Shown here piece by piece: positions 16,285 through 24,588 of a DNA stretch of 64,000 bases. The position numbers and the translations under genes are program-made. This DNA comes from Streptoverticillium olivoreticuli subsp. olivoreticuli. GTDB taxonomy: Bacteria; Actinomycetota; Actinomycetes; Streptomycetales; Streptomycetaceae. How positions within the stretch are numbered: the stretch's first letter is position 1; each line of letters opens with the position of its first letter. The notes beneath the pieces were generated by a model. It did not search any database. It was not told where the DNA came from and worked only from the letters and a program-made list of their open reading frames with translations. The stretch spans positions 186,001 through 250,000 of the forward strand of contig NZ_CP031455.1 of assembly GCF_003391135.1 (NCBI RefSeq), written 5' to 3'.

Positions 16285-16701
16285 CTAGTGGATCGGGACG
16301 ACCAGGCCCGCGGAGGCTTGTGCGCAGGCGGGGTTGGGGTAGCGCTCGTTGAACACCGTGATCATGCCGTTCCACGTGCCCATGATCTCGACGTCCACCG
16401 GGTCGGTCTCGGGTGCCTTGCAGGACGGGTCGGCCCCGGGGCGGAGCGTGGTCAGGTCACCGTCGACCTTCCGCAACTGGCCGCAGGCCGTGCGCGGATC
16501 CGGATGCGAACCATCGTCAGGGCCGCAGTCCAGGGAGTACTGGCGGATGTCGTCCCCGTGGAACACCAGGATGCCCAGTTCGGCCGACGGGGCCTGAGCC
16601 GTCGCGGCCTGGGCCGGCGTGACCGCGAGCACCGCGAGGGCCGCGGTCACCATCGAGGCGAGCGATATGAGACGCCCGGCTCCGGAGCAGCGAATGGACA
16701 T
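16285..16701 (-). CDS. Secreted subtilisin inhibitor-like protein (SSI family)
   Basis: 138 residues from ATG 16701 with AAGGAGG four bases upstream. A signal peptide (to about residue 33, AQA/AT) precedes a domain with the SSI pattern: DCGPDDGSHPDPRTACGQL (first disulfide), VDGDLTTL, then SCKAPETDPVDVEIMGTWNG and NPACAQ (second disulfide). SSI proteins bind extracellular serine proteases through a loop just after the third Cys. Here Cys and the conserved Pro-Val are separated by six residues (KAPETD) instead of the five in classic SSI (PMVYD), so the reactive loop is altered and the P1 residue cannot be placed with confidence. Length of the mature domain is normal. Confidence 0.8.
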   Translation of the reverse strand: MSIRCSGAGRLISLASMVTAALAVLAVTPAQAATAQAPSAELGILVFHGDDIRQYSLDCGPDDGSHPDPRTACGQLRKVDGDLTTLRPGADPSCKAPETDPVDVEIMGTWNGMITVFNERYPNPACAQASAGLVVPIH

Positions 16702-17000
16702 GAAACCTCCTTGCAGGGCCGTACGGGACGTGCCCCGCTCGACTTGATTCCCGGACCGGAAGGTCACGGACGGCCATGATCAAACCACTCGTGCAACCGA
16801 CTGTCGAGAGTTTCCCCGACCTTGAATTTCACGTATGCGACTCCCGGCGCCCAGAAGCTTCACGTCGATCCAACAAGGTCTACGAAGAATCAACTTATGG
16901 CTAATTGACTCAGCCCTTTCAATACGGTGGAACGAATACCGCGCATTTCCCGTATGGCATCTGCCCGTTCACTTCCACCTATTGAAGCCGGATACAGTGC

Positions 17001-17040
17001 TATACATTCCAGGTATACACACGACGTACACCCTGGGTGT
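17001..17040. promoter_or_regulatory. Palindromes upstream of the PadR/ABC operon
   Basis: 17001-17017 TATAC-N7-GTATA and 17028-17040 ACACCC-T-GGGTGT lie about 160-200 bases upstream of padR in an AT-richer stretch with few other features. They are candidate operator sites for PadR autoregulation. Confidence 0.5.
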
Positions 17041-17197
17041 GCAACTCTCACGACGGCCCCGGCACATGACGCGCTCTCCCCGGCGGCCACGAAACCCGGA
17101 CGCGCAACCACCCGATGCGGCGCTCCTCCGCGCGAACGACTCCCGCGCAGGCCCACGGAAGTCATCGGTGGCACGACCAACGGAAAGGCTCAACTCC

Positions 17198-17722
17198 ATG
17201 TCCATCGGCCATACCCTCCTCGGGCTGCTCGAGTCGGGCCCACGCCACGGGTACGACCTCAAGCGGGCCTTCGACGAGAGGTTCGGGCACGACCGGCCGC
17301 TGCACTATGGGCAGGTCTACGCGACCATGTCCCGGCTGCTGAAGAACGGCCTGGTCGAGGTCGACGGCATCGAGGCGGGAGGCGGACCCGAGCGTAAGAG
17401 GTACGCCATCACCGCCGCCGGTGTCACCGATGTGGAGAAGTGGCTCGAACAACCCGAGAAGCCCGATCCGTATCTGCAGTCGACCCTCTACACCAAGGTC
17501 GTCCTCGCCCTGCTCACCGGGCGCGGCGCGAGCGACCTGCTCGATGCCCAGCGGGCCGAGCATCTGCGACTGATGCGCACCCTCACCGAACGCAAGCGGC
17601 ACGGGGACCTCTCCGACCAACTCATCTGCGACCACGCCCTGTTCCACCTCGAAGCCGACCTGCGCTGGCTCGAACTGACCGCCGCACGCCTCGACCAGCT
17701 CACCGCGGAGGTGCGCGCATGA
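17198..17722 (+). CDS. PadR-family transcriptional regulator
   Basis: 174 residues from ATG 17198, GGAAAGG nine bases upstream. The N-terminal winged helix is classic PadR: SIGHTLLGLLESGPRHGYDL, GQVYATMSRLLKNGLVEVD, GPERKRYAITAAGV. The C-terminal helix pair (residues about 95-174, Vir_C) mediates dimerisation. Its last codon overlaps the ATG of the ABC ATPase gene (ATGA), so regulator, ATPase and permease form one operon, a layout typical of PadR-controlled drug or peptide exporters. Palindromes at 17001-17040 may be its operator. Confidence 0.9.
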   Translation: MSIGHTLLGLLESGPRHGYDLKRAFDERFGHDRPLHYGQVYATMSRLLKNGLVEVDGIEAGGGPERKRYAITAAGVTDVEKWLEQPEKPDPYLQSTLYTKVVLALLTGRGASDLLDAQRAEHLRLMRTLTERKRHGDLSDQLICDHALFHLEADLRWLELTAARLDQLTAEVRA

Positions 17723-18411
17723 TGTCCGGCGGCCCCCTGCTCGTAGCCCGCGAGCTCCGCAAGTCGTACGGGCCGACGCCGGCTCTCGACGGCGCGGAGT
17801 TCTCCGTCCGCACGGGTGAGGTCGTCGCTGTGATGGGTCCGTCCGGCTCCGGCAAGTCGACCCTGCTGCACTGCCTCGCCGGGATCGTGACACCGGACTC
17901 CGGCACCGTCACGTACGACGGCCGCGGGTTGTCCGCGATGCCGGACGCCGAGCGCTCCGCCCTGCGCCGCACCGAATTCGGATTCATCTTCCAATTTGGC
18001 CAACTGGTACCGGAGTTGACGTGCGTGGAGAATGTCGCGCTGCCGCTGCGGCTGACCGGCGTCAAGCGCAGGGAGGCCGAGCGTACGGCGCTGCACTGGA
18101 TGGACCGCTTGGAGGTCGCCGATCTCGGCCCGAAGCGCCCTGGTGAGGTGTCCGGCGGCCAAGGCCAGCGGGTGGCTGTGGCCCGCTCGCTCGTGACCTC
18201 GCCGCGGGTGATCTTCGCCGACGAGCCGACCGGCGCGCTCGACTCGTTCAACGGCGAGCGTGTGATGACGCTGCTGACTGAAGCAGCCCGGTCTTCGAAC
18301 ACGGCCGTCGTCCTCGTCACCCACGAGGTACGGGTGGCCGCCTACTCGGACCGCGAGGTCGTCGTACGGGACGGAAAGGCCCGTGACATGACGCTGGAGC
18401 GCACCAAATGA
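17719..18411 (+). CDS. ABC transporter ATP-binding protein (LolD/MacB type)
   Basis: 230 residues. Walker A GPSGSGKST (about residues 39-47), Q-loop FQFGQLVPELT, signature SGGQGQRVAVARSL (Gln-Gly where SGGQQQR is commoner), Walker B VIFADEPTGALDS and the switch His in LVTHEV. It starts at ATG 17719 overlapping padR and its stop overlaps the start of the permease gene, so the three are translationally coupled. It powers the FtsX-type permease that follows. An in-frame extension upstream to 17440 is spurious. Confidence 0.92.
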   Translation: MMSGGPLLVARELRKSYGPTPALDGAEFSVRTGEVVAVMGPSGSGKSTLLHCLAGIVTPDSGTVTYDGRGLSAMPDAERSALRRTEFGFIFQFGQLVPELTCVENVALPLRLTGVKRREAERTALHWMDRLEVADLGPKRPGEVSGGQGQRVAVARSLVTSPRVIFADEPTGALDSFNGERVMTLLTEAARSSNTAVVLVTHEVRVAAYSDREVVVRDGKARDMTLERTK

Positions 18412-20735
18412 GCCGGCTCTCCGCCCTCGTGCTCGGGGCCAGGTTCGCGCTCTTCGGCGGCCGCGAAGGCTGGACCCGTACGCTGCTCACCGCGGTCGGC
18501 GTCGGGCTCGGAGTGGCGCTGCTGCTCGCGACGACCGCGATCCCCGGCGCCCTGAGCGAGCGGGCGGCCCGGAACACCGCCCGCGAGGTCCCCACGGCAG
18601 GTGTCGGTGCCGGCTCCGGCGCCGACACCCTGCTCATCGGCCTCGCCGAAACGTCCTACCAGGGCAAGTGGATCCGCGGCCGACTGCTGCAGCCCGAGGG
18701 CCCCGAAGCACCCGTGCCACCAGGGGTCACCGCTCTGCCCGGCAAGAGCGAAATGGTGGTCTCACCGGCGCTCAAGTCCGTACTGGACTCTCCCGGTGGC
18801 GCACTGCTGCGTGAACGGCTGCCGTACCGGGTGACCGGCACGATCAAGGACGCCGGACTGCTCGGCCCACGCGAGATGGCCTACTACGCGGGCAGCGACA
18901 CCCTCGCCTCCCGCAAGGCGGCGAGCGGCGACAGGAGCGGGATCACCCGGGTGAAGGCGTTTGACAGTCAGGGCGCGCAGCAGAAGATCGACCCCGTCCT
19001 CGCGCTGCTGATCGTCATCATCTTCGTGGTGCTGTTGATGCCCGTGGCGGTGTTCATCGCGGCGGCCGTGCGTTTCGGCGGCGAGCGGCGCGACCGGCGT
19101 CTGGCGGCCCTGCGCCTGGTCGGCGCGGACCGCCGTGGCGCCCGCCGGATCGCGGCGGGCGAAGCCCTCGCGGGCTCGGTGCTCGGCCTCGCGCTGGGCA
19201 CGGCATTCTTCTTGATGGGCCGCCAGTTCGTTGGTGACATCTCGGTCGGCGACCTCAACGTCTTCCCGCGCGACGTAGACCCGAGCCCGCTGCTCGCCAT
19301 GCTGGTCGCGCTGGCGGTCCCCTCGGCGGCGGTCGGGGTCACCCTGTTGGCGCTGCGCGGCGTGGTGATCGAGCCGCTCGGTGTCGTGCGTGCCTCGACG
19401 CCACGCCGACGCCGCATGTGGTGGCGGCTGCTGCCGCCGCTGGCCGGACTCGGCATGCTCGCCCCGCTGATGGGTCGGGGCCGCGATCACGGCACCTTCA
19501 ACCAGGTCCAGGTGGTCTCCGGCGCCGCACTCCTCCTGATCGGTGTCACCGCGCTCCTGCCATGGCTGGTGGAGGCGGTGGTGCGAAGGCTCGGCAGCGG
19601 CGGCGGTGTCAGCTGGCAACTCGCCGTCCGCAGGCTCCAGATGTCCTCCGGCACAGCGGCCCGGCTGACCAACGGCATCGCCGTCGCGGTGGCGGGGGCC
19701 ATCGCGCTGCAGATGCTGTTCAGCGCGCTCGAGGCCGAATACGTGAAGCGCACCGGAGCGGACACCAGCCGCGCCCAGATGGAAGTACCGATGGGCCACC
19801 TAACCCCCGTCGAGAAGTCCCGGCAGATCAGGACGCTCCAGGAAACCAAGGGCGTCACCGGCACCACTACGCTGGGCAGCGCCGAGCTCGGAGACAGGCC
19901 GAGGGACCCGAGCCTCCCCACCGACATGACCATAGGCAGCTGTACGGAGCTGAGCGAAGTCGCCGAGCTGCCCTCCTGCCAGGACGGAGACGTCTTCCTC
20001 GCACAGGGCGGAGCGTCTTCCAGTAACCCTGTCCGCTCCGGAGCCAAGCTCTACTTCGACCCCTCGCTCGACGACCACAAGGGCATCGCGCTCCCCTGGA
20101 CAGTACCGGCGAACATTCGGGACGCGCAGACGCGGCCCGACCCGGCGGGCGCACACCGGAGCGGCATCCTCGCCACCCCGGGTGCGGTGGCGAACGCCAT
20201 GAGGACACCCGTGTTCTACACCACGTACGTGCAGCTCGACCCTCACGACGGGCAGGCTCAAGACCGGGTGCTGAACGCGGCCGCCGCGAACGACCCGCTG
20301 GAGCGGGCCCGGGTGCTGCGCGAGTACGGGACCACGCACCAGTTCGCCAACGTGCGCGACGGGCTGTACATCGGAGCGACTGCCGTGCTGATCCTGATCG
20401 GGGCGAGCCTGCTCGTCTCCATGCTGGAGCAGCTGCGCGACCGCAAGAAGCTGCTCTCCGCACTGGTCGCCTTCGGCACCCGCCGCACCACGCTGAGCTG
20501 GTCGGTCCTGTGGCAGACCACTGTCCCGGTAATGCTCGGCCTCGCTCTGGCAACGGGCATCGGCCTCGTCCTCGGGGCGGTACTGCTGCGGATGACCGGC
20601 CGACCCGTCACGGTGGACTGGCTGCCGGTGGCGGCGACAGCCGGAATGGGCGGTGGAGTCGTCCTGCTGGTCACCGCGCTGTCGCTGCCACCGCTGTGGC
20701 GCCTGATGCGACCGGACGGCCTGCGTACGGAGTAG
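18408..20735 (+). CDS. FtsX-like ABC transporter permease
   Basis: 775 residues. One N-terminal membrane segment (about 25-48), an extracellular domain, a first FtsX core of three segments (about 200-310: PVLALLIVIIFVVLLMPVAV, GGERRDRRLAALRLVGA), a central pair of segments, a second extracellular domain (about 440-640) and a second FtsX core (about 650-775: RDGLYIGATAVLILIGASLL, RDRKKLLSALVAFGTRR). This is the 10-segment layout of MacB/BceB-type exporters that move peptides or lipids from the membrane rather than import solutes. The substrate cannot be read from the sequence. A strong hairpin follows at 20740-20780. Confidence 0.9.
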   Translation: MSRLSALVLGARFALFGGREGWTRTLLTAVGVGLGVALLLATTAIPGALSERAARNTAREVPTAGVGAGSGADTLLIGLAETSYQGKWIRGRLLQPEGPEAPVPPGVTALPGKSEMVVSPALKSVLDSPGGALLRERLPYRVTGTIKDAGLLGPREMAYYAGSDTLASRKAASGDRSGITRVKAFDSQGAQQKIDPVLALLIVIIFVVLLMPVAVFIAAAVRFGGERRDRRLAALRLVGADRRGARRIAAGEALAGSVLGLALGTAFFLMGRQFVGDISVGDLNVFPRDVDPSPLLAMLVALAVPSAAVGVTLLALRGVVIEPLGVVRASTPRRRRMWWRLLPPLAGLGMLAPLMGRGRDHGTFNQVQVVSGAALLLIGVTALLPWLVEAVVRRLGSGGGVSWQLAVRRLQMSSGTAARLTNGIAVAVAGAIALQMLFSALEAEYVKRTGADTSRAQMEVPMGHLTPVEKSRQIRTLQETKGVTGTTTLGSAELGDRPRDPSLPTDMTIGSCTELSEVAELPSCQDGDVFLAQGGASSSNPVRSGAKLYFDPSLDDHKGIALPWTVPANIRDAQTRPDPAGAHRSGILATPGAVANAMRTPVFYTTYVQLDPHDGQAQDRVLNAAAANDPLERARVLREYGTTHQFANVRDGLYIGATAVLILIGASLLVSMLEQLRDRKKLLSALVAFGTRRTTLSWSVLWQTTVPVMLGLALATGIGLVLGAVLLRMTGRPVTVDWLPVAATAGMGGGVVLLVTALSLPPLWRLMRPDGLRTE

Positions 20736-20739
20736 CCAC

Positions 20740-20780
20740 CGCTGCTGAGGCAGATCGCCGACCGTCCTGCCTCAGCAGCG
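20740..20780. terminator. Bidirectional terminator hairpin
   Basis: CGCTGCTGAGGCA (20740-20752) and TGCCTCAGCAGCG (20768-20780) form a perfect 13-base stem with a 15-base loop between the convergent genes ending at 20735 and 20807. Confidence 0.85.
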
Positions 20781-20806
20781 CACCCATCGCGCGTTGTCGG
20801 TCGGGG

Positions 20807-22312
20807 TCACACCGCGCTGACCTCGACCGTGCCGACCGTCCAGAACCAGCTTCTGTCCCCGGTGAGACGGAAGTGGAAGCTGACGGCCGACGCCTCCCCC
20901 GGTACGGGAACAGTCACCGAACGGACCTTGGAACGCCAGTCCTCCGTGAGGGTGTCGATCACCACGGGAGTCCGGCCGTTGAAGGAGGCGAGCACCTCGG
21001 CGCTCTGGCCGTCGACGTGCCGGTAGAGCGAGGTGTATTCGAGACGCACACGTCCCTCGCCGCGCACGGGGTAGGCCGGGCTCACCAGCGTGGAATCGAA
21101 ACGGCCGGAGTGGCTGCGGGAGGCCCAGCCTGAGGCATCGGCGACAGCGAAGATGCCACGAGCGCGGATGTTCAGCTCGCGCTGCTCGTCGCGCCGGGTG
21201 CGGCTCCAGAAATCGTCGGTGGCGAAGGACCAGCCACGCCATTCAGCGGTTCCACCCTTGCCCATCGCCTTGTTGATCACCGACCAGCCCGACGGTGCGG
21301 CATGAGTCCAACCACGTATGCCCTTGGGGATCCCGTCTTCGTCCTTGCGTGCGCGCAGACGGGCGTACAGCGCCTCGAAGTCGTCGTCGGCACGCTGCTG
21401 GAGGGGCTTGCCGTCCAACTCCCACCGGCTGTCCGGAACGATGCCGAGCTGGTGGAACACCGTGGCCGCGACATCGACGAGCCGGGTGTCGCGTGGGCGG
21501 GCGCCGGCCGGGATGCCCGGCCCCTTCGCCAGAACGAAGGTGGAGCGTTCGTCGATGGAGCTGCCGCCGTGACCGCCTTGGGGGACGTGTCCGTGGTCGG
21601 TGGCGACGATCACGGTCCAACGATCCCGGTCGGGGCGGGAGGCAATGGCCTCCAGCATCTCGCCGAGCAGTGCGTCCGCGGTGGCCATGGCCCGGAAGTA
21701 GTCGACGCCGTTGACACCGGACGCGTGCGCCACCGAGTCGGTGTTGTCGAGGTGCACGAAGAGGACGTCGGGTTCTTCCTCCCGTAGCAGTCGCACGGTG
21801 CGCTGAGTGACCAGCCTGTCCTTCTCGAGGGTTGCCCCGGAAGGTGCGTAGATCTCTTTGGCACCGGCGAAGGTGCCGTGGTCCTTGAGCGGGGTCCAGG
21901 ACAGGCCGGCATAGGTCGACAGCTCGGGACGCACCTCGGCGAGACGGGTCATGAAGGGCGGGTAGGTGCCGTAGTCACCTCCGAAGCCGTTGTCGGTCAC
22001 ACGGTGTTTGTCGGGCCATACTCCGCAGGAGATTGTCGACCAGCCGGGCCCCGAATCCGTATTGGCCATCGGCCGGGCGTACAACAGACTGGTGCCGAAC
22101 GTCCCACCAGCGATCAGGAAGTCGATGTGCGGTGTCTCCGCCCGGTCGAGCCGGTCGTGACACAGGCCGTCCATGCCGACGACAAGCACCTTGTTCCGGC
22201 TGCGGCCATGCACGGAAGCACCGGCAGGGGCCGCGAAGGAGCCAGTTGCCGCCAGGACGGCAGCGGAGGCTGTGGTGGCGAGGACGGTACGACGAGAGAG
22301 CGTTTTGGACAT
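20807..22312 (-). CDS. Secreted alkaline phosphatase-superfamily phosphodiesterase
   Basis: 501 residues. A Tat-type signal (SRRTVLATTASAAVLAATGS, cleavage about residue 32) and a catalytic domain with the metal-binding VVGMDGLCHDRL near residue 45, the nucleophile region ANTDSGPGWSTISCG, then NGFGGDYG, HLDNTDSVAHASG, VIVATDHGHVPQGGHGGSS and TFVLAKGPG. The order (Asp, Ser/Thr nucleophile, D..H, DHG, H) fits type I phosphodiesterase/nucleotide pyrophosphatase or sulfatase-like enzymes. Residues about 360-501 form an extra C-terminal beta domain (DFWSRTRRDEQRELNIRARG). It probably hydrolyses phosphate esters outside the cell; the exact substrate is open. Confidence 0.82.
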   Translation of the reverse strand: MSKTLSRRTVLATTASAAVLAATGSFAAPAGASVHGRSRNKVLVVGMDGLCHDRLDRAETPHIDFLIAGGTFGTSLLYARPMANTDSGPGWSTISCGVWPDKHRVTDNGFGGDYGTYPPFMTRLAEVRPELSTYAGLSWTPLKDHGTFAGAKEIYAPSGATLEKDRLVTQRTVRLLREEEPDVLFVHLDNTDSVAHASGVNGVDYFRAMATADALLGEMLEAIASRPDRDRWTVIVATDHGHVPQGGHGGSSIDERSTFVLAKGPGIPAGARPRDTRLVDVAATVFHQLGIVPDSRWELDGKPLQQRADDDFEALYARLRARKDEDGIPKGIRGWTHAAPSGWSVINKAMGKGGTAEWRGWSFATDDFWSRTRRDEQRELNIRARGIFAVADASGWASRSHSGRFDSTLVSPAYPVRGEGRVRLEYTSLYRHVDGQSAEVLASFNGRTPVVIDTLTEDWRSKVRSVTVPVPGEASAVSFHFRLTGDRSWFWTVGTVEVSAV

Positions 22313-22495
22313 TGCAACCCATCAGGTAGATATAGAGAATTCGCCTCAGAAGGCTCTAATTCATGACCCTGGGGATCTTCCGGAACGTGCAGGTGAATGG
22401 CTCACATCCGGCGGATGTAGCGTGCGCGTCCGTTCCAGGCCGCGCAGCAACCCTCGCGGCATGCACCTGAGCCGCGTTCAGACAATACGCCGCCC

Positions 22496-23140
22496 TCAAG
22501 CGCCCGCCGGGGCAAGTGCGGTGTCGGTGTGCCGGCCGAGGTCCTTCGGGGAGGCGCCCAGGCCGTGCAGGCGCTGCGGCCCGGTGCCGTTGTCGGTGAA
22601 GATCGTGGGGAAGGCATCGGCTCCCAGTTCCCGGGCCCGGGTGAACTCGGCGTGCGCTCGTCGGCGGTGATCCGGGTCGCTCAGCGCGGCCGCCGCGGTG
22701 GCGGCATCGAGGCCGTGCCGAGTGGCGAGGGTGGCGTAGGTGGCGGGGTCGGACAGGCTCAGGCCCTCCATGTAGAAGGCGTGGCTCATCTCGGCCGCGA
22801 AGTCCAGGGCCCTGGCCGGGGCCAGAGCACGCAGCCCGGCCAGGCCGGTAGCAGCGTCCTGGGAGTCCATGACGAAGTCCCCTTGCTCCAGGAGCTTCAG
22901 GAAGGAGGGGCCGAAAGCCGCGCCCGTGACCTGGGTGACGCGGTGCCAGGCGGTGGGGATGTGGGTGAGTTCGCGGATGGGTACGCGCCGGGCGCCGGTG
23001 AACAGGCCACCGGACACCACCTCCACTGTCACCTCCGGGCGGTCGGCGAGCGCCTCGCGCAGCCATGGGGTGAAGCCGTGGCACCAGCCGCAGTAGGCGT
23101 CGAATACGTAGGTCACATGGCCTCGGACGGGGTTCACCAT
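22496..23140 (-). CDS. DsbA-family thioredoxin-fold protein (FrnE-like)
   Basis: 214 residues from ATG 23140. It begins RGHVTYVFDAYCGWCHGFTP with the CxxC active site CGWC at about residues 17-20, then a long helical insert (LTHIPTAWHRVTQVTGAAFG, AAEMSHAFYMEGLSLSDPAT) and the closing cis-Pro strand AFPTIFTDNG. No signal peptide, so cytoplasmic, as for FrnE-like oxidoreductases. A longer in-frame extension upstream is Pro/Arg/His-rich and not coding. The gene lies downstream of the SnoaL-like gene and opposite an HxlR regulator, but a strong hairpin at 23179-23214 separates the two. Confidence 0.85.
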   Translation of the reverse strand: MVNPVRGHVTYVFDAYCGWCHGFTPWLREALADRPEVTVEVVSGGLFTGARRVPIRELTHIPTAWHRVTQVTGAAFGPSFLKLLEQGDFVMDSQDAATGLAGLRALAPARALDFAAEMSHAFYMEGLSLSDPATYATLATRHGLDAATAAAALSDPDHRRRAHAEFTRARELGADAFPTIFTDNGTGPQRLHGLGASPKDLGRHTDTALAPAGA

Positions 23141-23178
23141 GGGTTCTCCGGATCTGTGGGTGGTGGCGGGGGGTGCGA

Positions 23179-23214
23179 ACCGCGGGGCGCCGACAGGCGC
23201 CGGCGCCCCGCGGT
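23179..23214. terminator. Terminator hairpin after the SnoaL-like gene
   Basis: ACCGCGGGGCGCC (23179-23191) pairs perfectly with GGCGCCCCGCGGT (23202-23214); 13-base stem, 10-base loop, just past the stop codon at 23224. Confidence 0.8.
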
Positions 23215-23223
23215 CGGGGTGGG

Positions 23224-23634
23224 TCAGACGGTGAGCTGGTGGTGGAGCTGCAGGAGTTCCTCGACGTGACGGATCTCGGTGATCTTGCCGTAGGTGACGC
23301 GCATGAGGTCGGTACCGGTGAAGGAGACCGGGCGTCCGGTGGCGGGGGTGCCGAACCAATCGCCGGTGTGGGTGGCGGTCATGCGCCAGTGGCTGACCAC
23401 CCAGCCGTCTCCGGTCTCGCCCTGGTGGATCACCTCGTGGCGAGTGCCGGTGAATCCGTCACGGACGGCCGCGACCAGCATGCGCATGCCCTCGATGCCC
23501 GAGGCCGCCCCGGGGACGGGGTTGTGATCGACCAGGCCGGGGGCCAGGACCTCGTCGAGACCGGCGACGTCGCCGGCGTCGAAGAGCTGGTAGACGCGGG
23601 CGGCGACAGCGCGAGGGTCGGTAATCGTGCTCAT
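23224..23634 (-). CDS. SnoaL-like (NTF2-fold) protein
   Basis: 136 residues from ATG 23634, AAGGAG seven bases upstream. The pattern ARVYQLFDAGDVAGLDEVLA, DHNPVPGAASGIEGMRML, HEVIHQGETGDGWVVSHWRM, FGTPATGRPVSFTGTDLMRV and HVEELLQLHHQL is that of the SnoaL-like polyketide cyclase family, a small alpha+beta barrel used for many reactions. No biosynthetic genes surround it, so a stress or detoxification role alongside the divergent HxlR regulator is more likely than polyketide cyclisation. Substrate unknown. Confidence 0.85.
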   Translation of the reverse strand: MSTITDPRAVAARVYQLFDAGDVAGLDEVLAPGLVDHNPVPGAASGIEGMRMLVAAVRDGFTGTRHEVIHQGETGDGWVVSHWRMTATHTGDWFGTPATGRPVSFTGTDLMRVTYGKITEIRHVEELLQLHHQLTV

Positions 23635-23731
23635 GGAGAACTCCTTGCGAACGAAAAACGGAGCGATGAGGTATGCGGAACACGGTCCCGCAGCCGGTTC
23701 GAACCGGCCCCACTCCTGCATGGTTACTCAA

Positions 23732-23764
23732 GGGAACTAATATCTTCAAAGTGCTAAAGTTCCC
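23732..23764. promoter_or_regulatory. Inverted repeat between SnoaL-like gene and hxlR, likely operator
   Basis: GGGAACT (23732-23738) and AGTTCCC (23758-23764) are perfect inverses around 19 AT-rich bases. The right arm ends two bases before the hxlR start codon, so binding would cover the start and the divergent promoter. Confidence 0.65.
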
Positions 23765-23766
23765 AA

Positions 23767-24174
23767 ATGGAAACCAATGAGGTCAGAGCGGGTGCAGGGC
23801 TCCCCAGTAGGGGGGATCTACGCAACCCCGACTGCCCGAGCCGGGACGCGCTGGACCGTCTCGGCGGCAAGTGGAGCGTCCTGATCATCCTGACGCTGGC
23901 CTCGGGCACCCGCCGTTTCTCCGCCCTGCGCGACGAAGTCGTCGGCATCTCCGCCAAGGTCCTGACCGCCAACCTCCGCGACCTGGAGCGCGACGGCCTG
24001 GTGACCCGCACCGTCTACGCCGAGGTCCCGCCGCGCACCGAGTACACCCTCACCCCGCTCGGAGCCAGCCTGATCGAGCCGTTCCTCGCCGTCCAGGAAT
24101 GGGCCGAAACCCACGCCACCGAAATCCACCGCAACCGCACCGCCCACGACCAGGCGGCTCAGAAACCCCGTTGA
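23767..24174 (+). CDS. HxlR-family transcriptional regulator
   Basis: 135 residues. The core is the HxlR winged helix: CPSRDALDRLGGKWSVLIIL, LASGTRRFSALRDEVVGISA, KVLTANLRDLERDGLVTRTV, VPPRTEYTLTPLG. It has the single N-terminal Cys (about residue 21) used by redox- or electrophile-sensing members of this family (DPDCPSRD-like context). The start codon ATG 23767 has no Shine-Dalgarno sequence, only the palindrome arm AGTTCCC just before it, so the mRNA may be leaderless. Divergent from the SnoaL/DsbA genes, which it probably controls. Confidence 0.88.
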   Translation: METNEVRAGAGLPSRGDLRNPDCPSRDALDRLGGKWSVLIILTLASGTRRFSALRDEVVGISAKVLTANLRDLERDGLVTRTVYAEVPPRTEYTLTPLGASLIEPFLAVQEWAETHATEIHRNRTAHDQAAQKPR

Positions 24175-24588
24175 CCACAGGCCGCGCAGGCCACTGGGCA
24201 GGGTTGATGAAGGCCATCCGGCGAACAGCCCCGTGTGACTGGCCGGCCAAGGCACCGGACCCGAGCCGAACAGGCGGCATGCCGAGGTGAACTGACGGAC
24301 AGACAAGTCGGCCCGCCCCTCGACAGCCACGAGGCCGACCGATCGACGTGAACGCTGTCATCCTTTGGCCGCCGCTCTGTTCCCATGGGAGACCGGCTCT
24401 CCGGAATGCCCTCATAGCATTTCCATCGACCGGGCCGCGCAGGGATGCGACGGGCTGTGCGCCCGGTCCGTGATGCCGGACGAGCAGGCCCGCCGTCCGG
24501 CCGGGGGTGTCTCTTGGTGACGTATGCACGGTCCACGTCCCCTTTCAGCCCCCGACTGACGCTCATTTGTTTCTTGTGAGGGAAACCC
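24175..24588. other. Upstream region of the thioester surface protein
   Basis: No gene seen. The last 90 bases before 24589 are likely promoter and leader, with GAGGGAAA as ribosome site; the rest contains only out-of-frame shadows. Confidence 0.4.
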
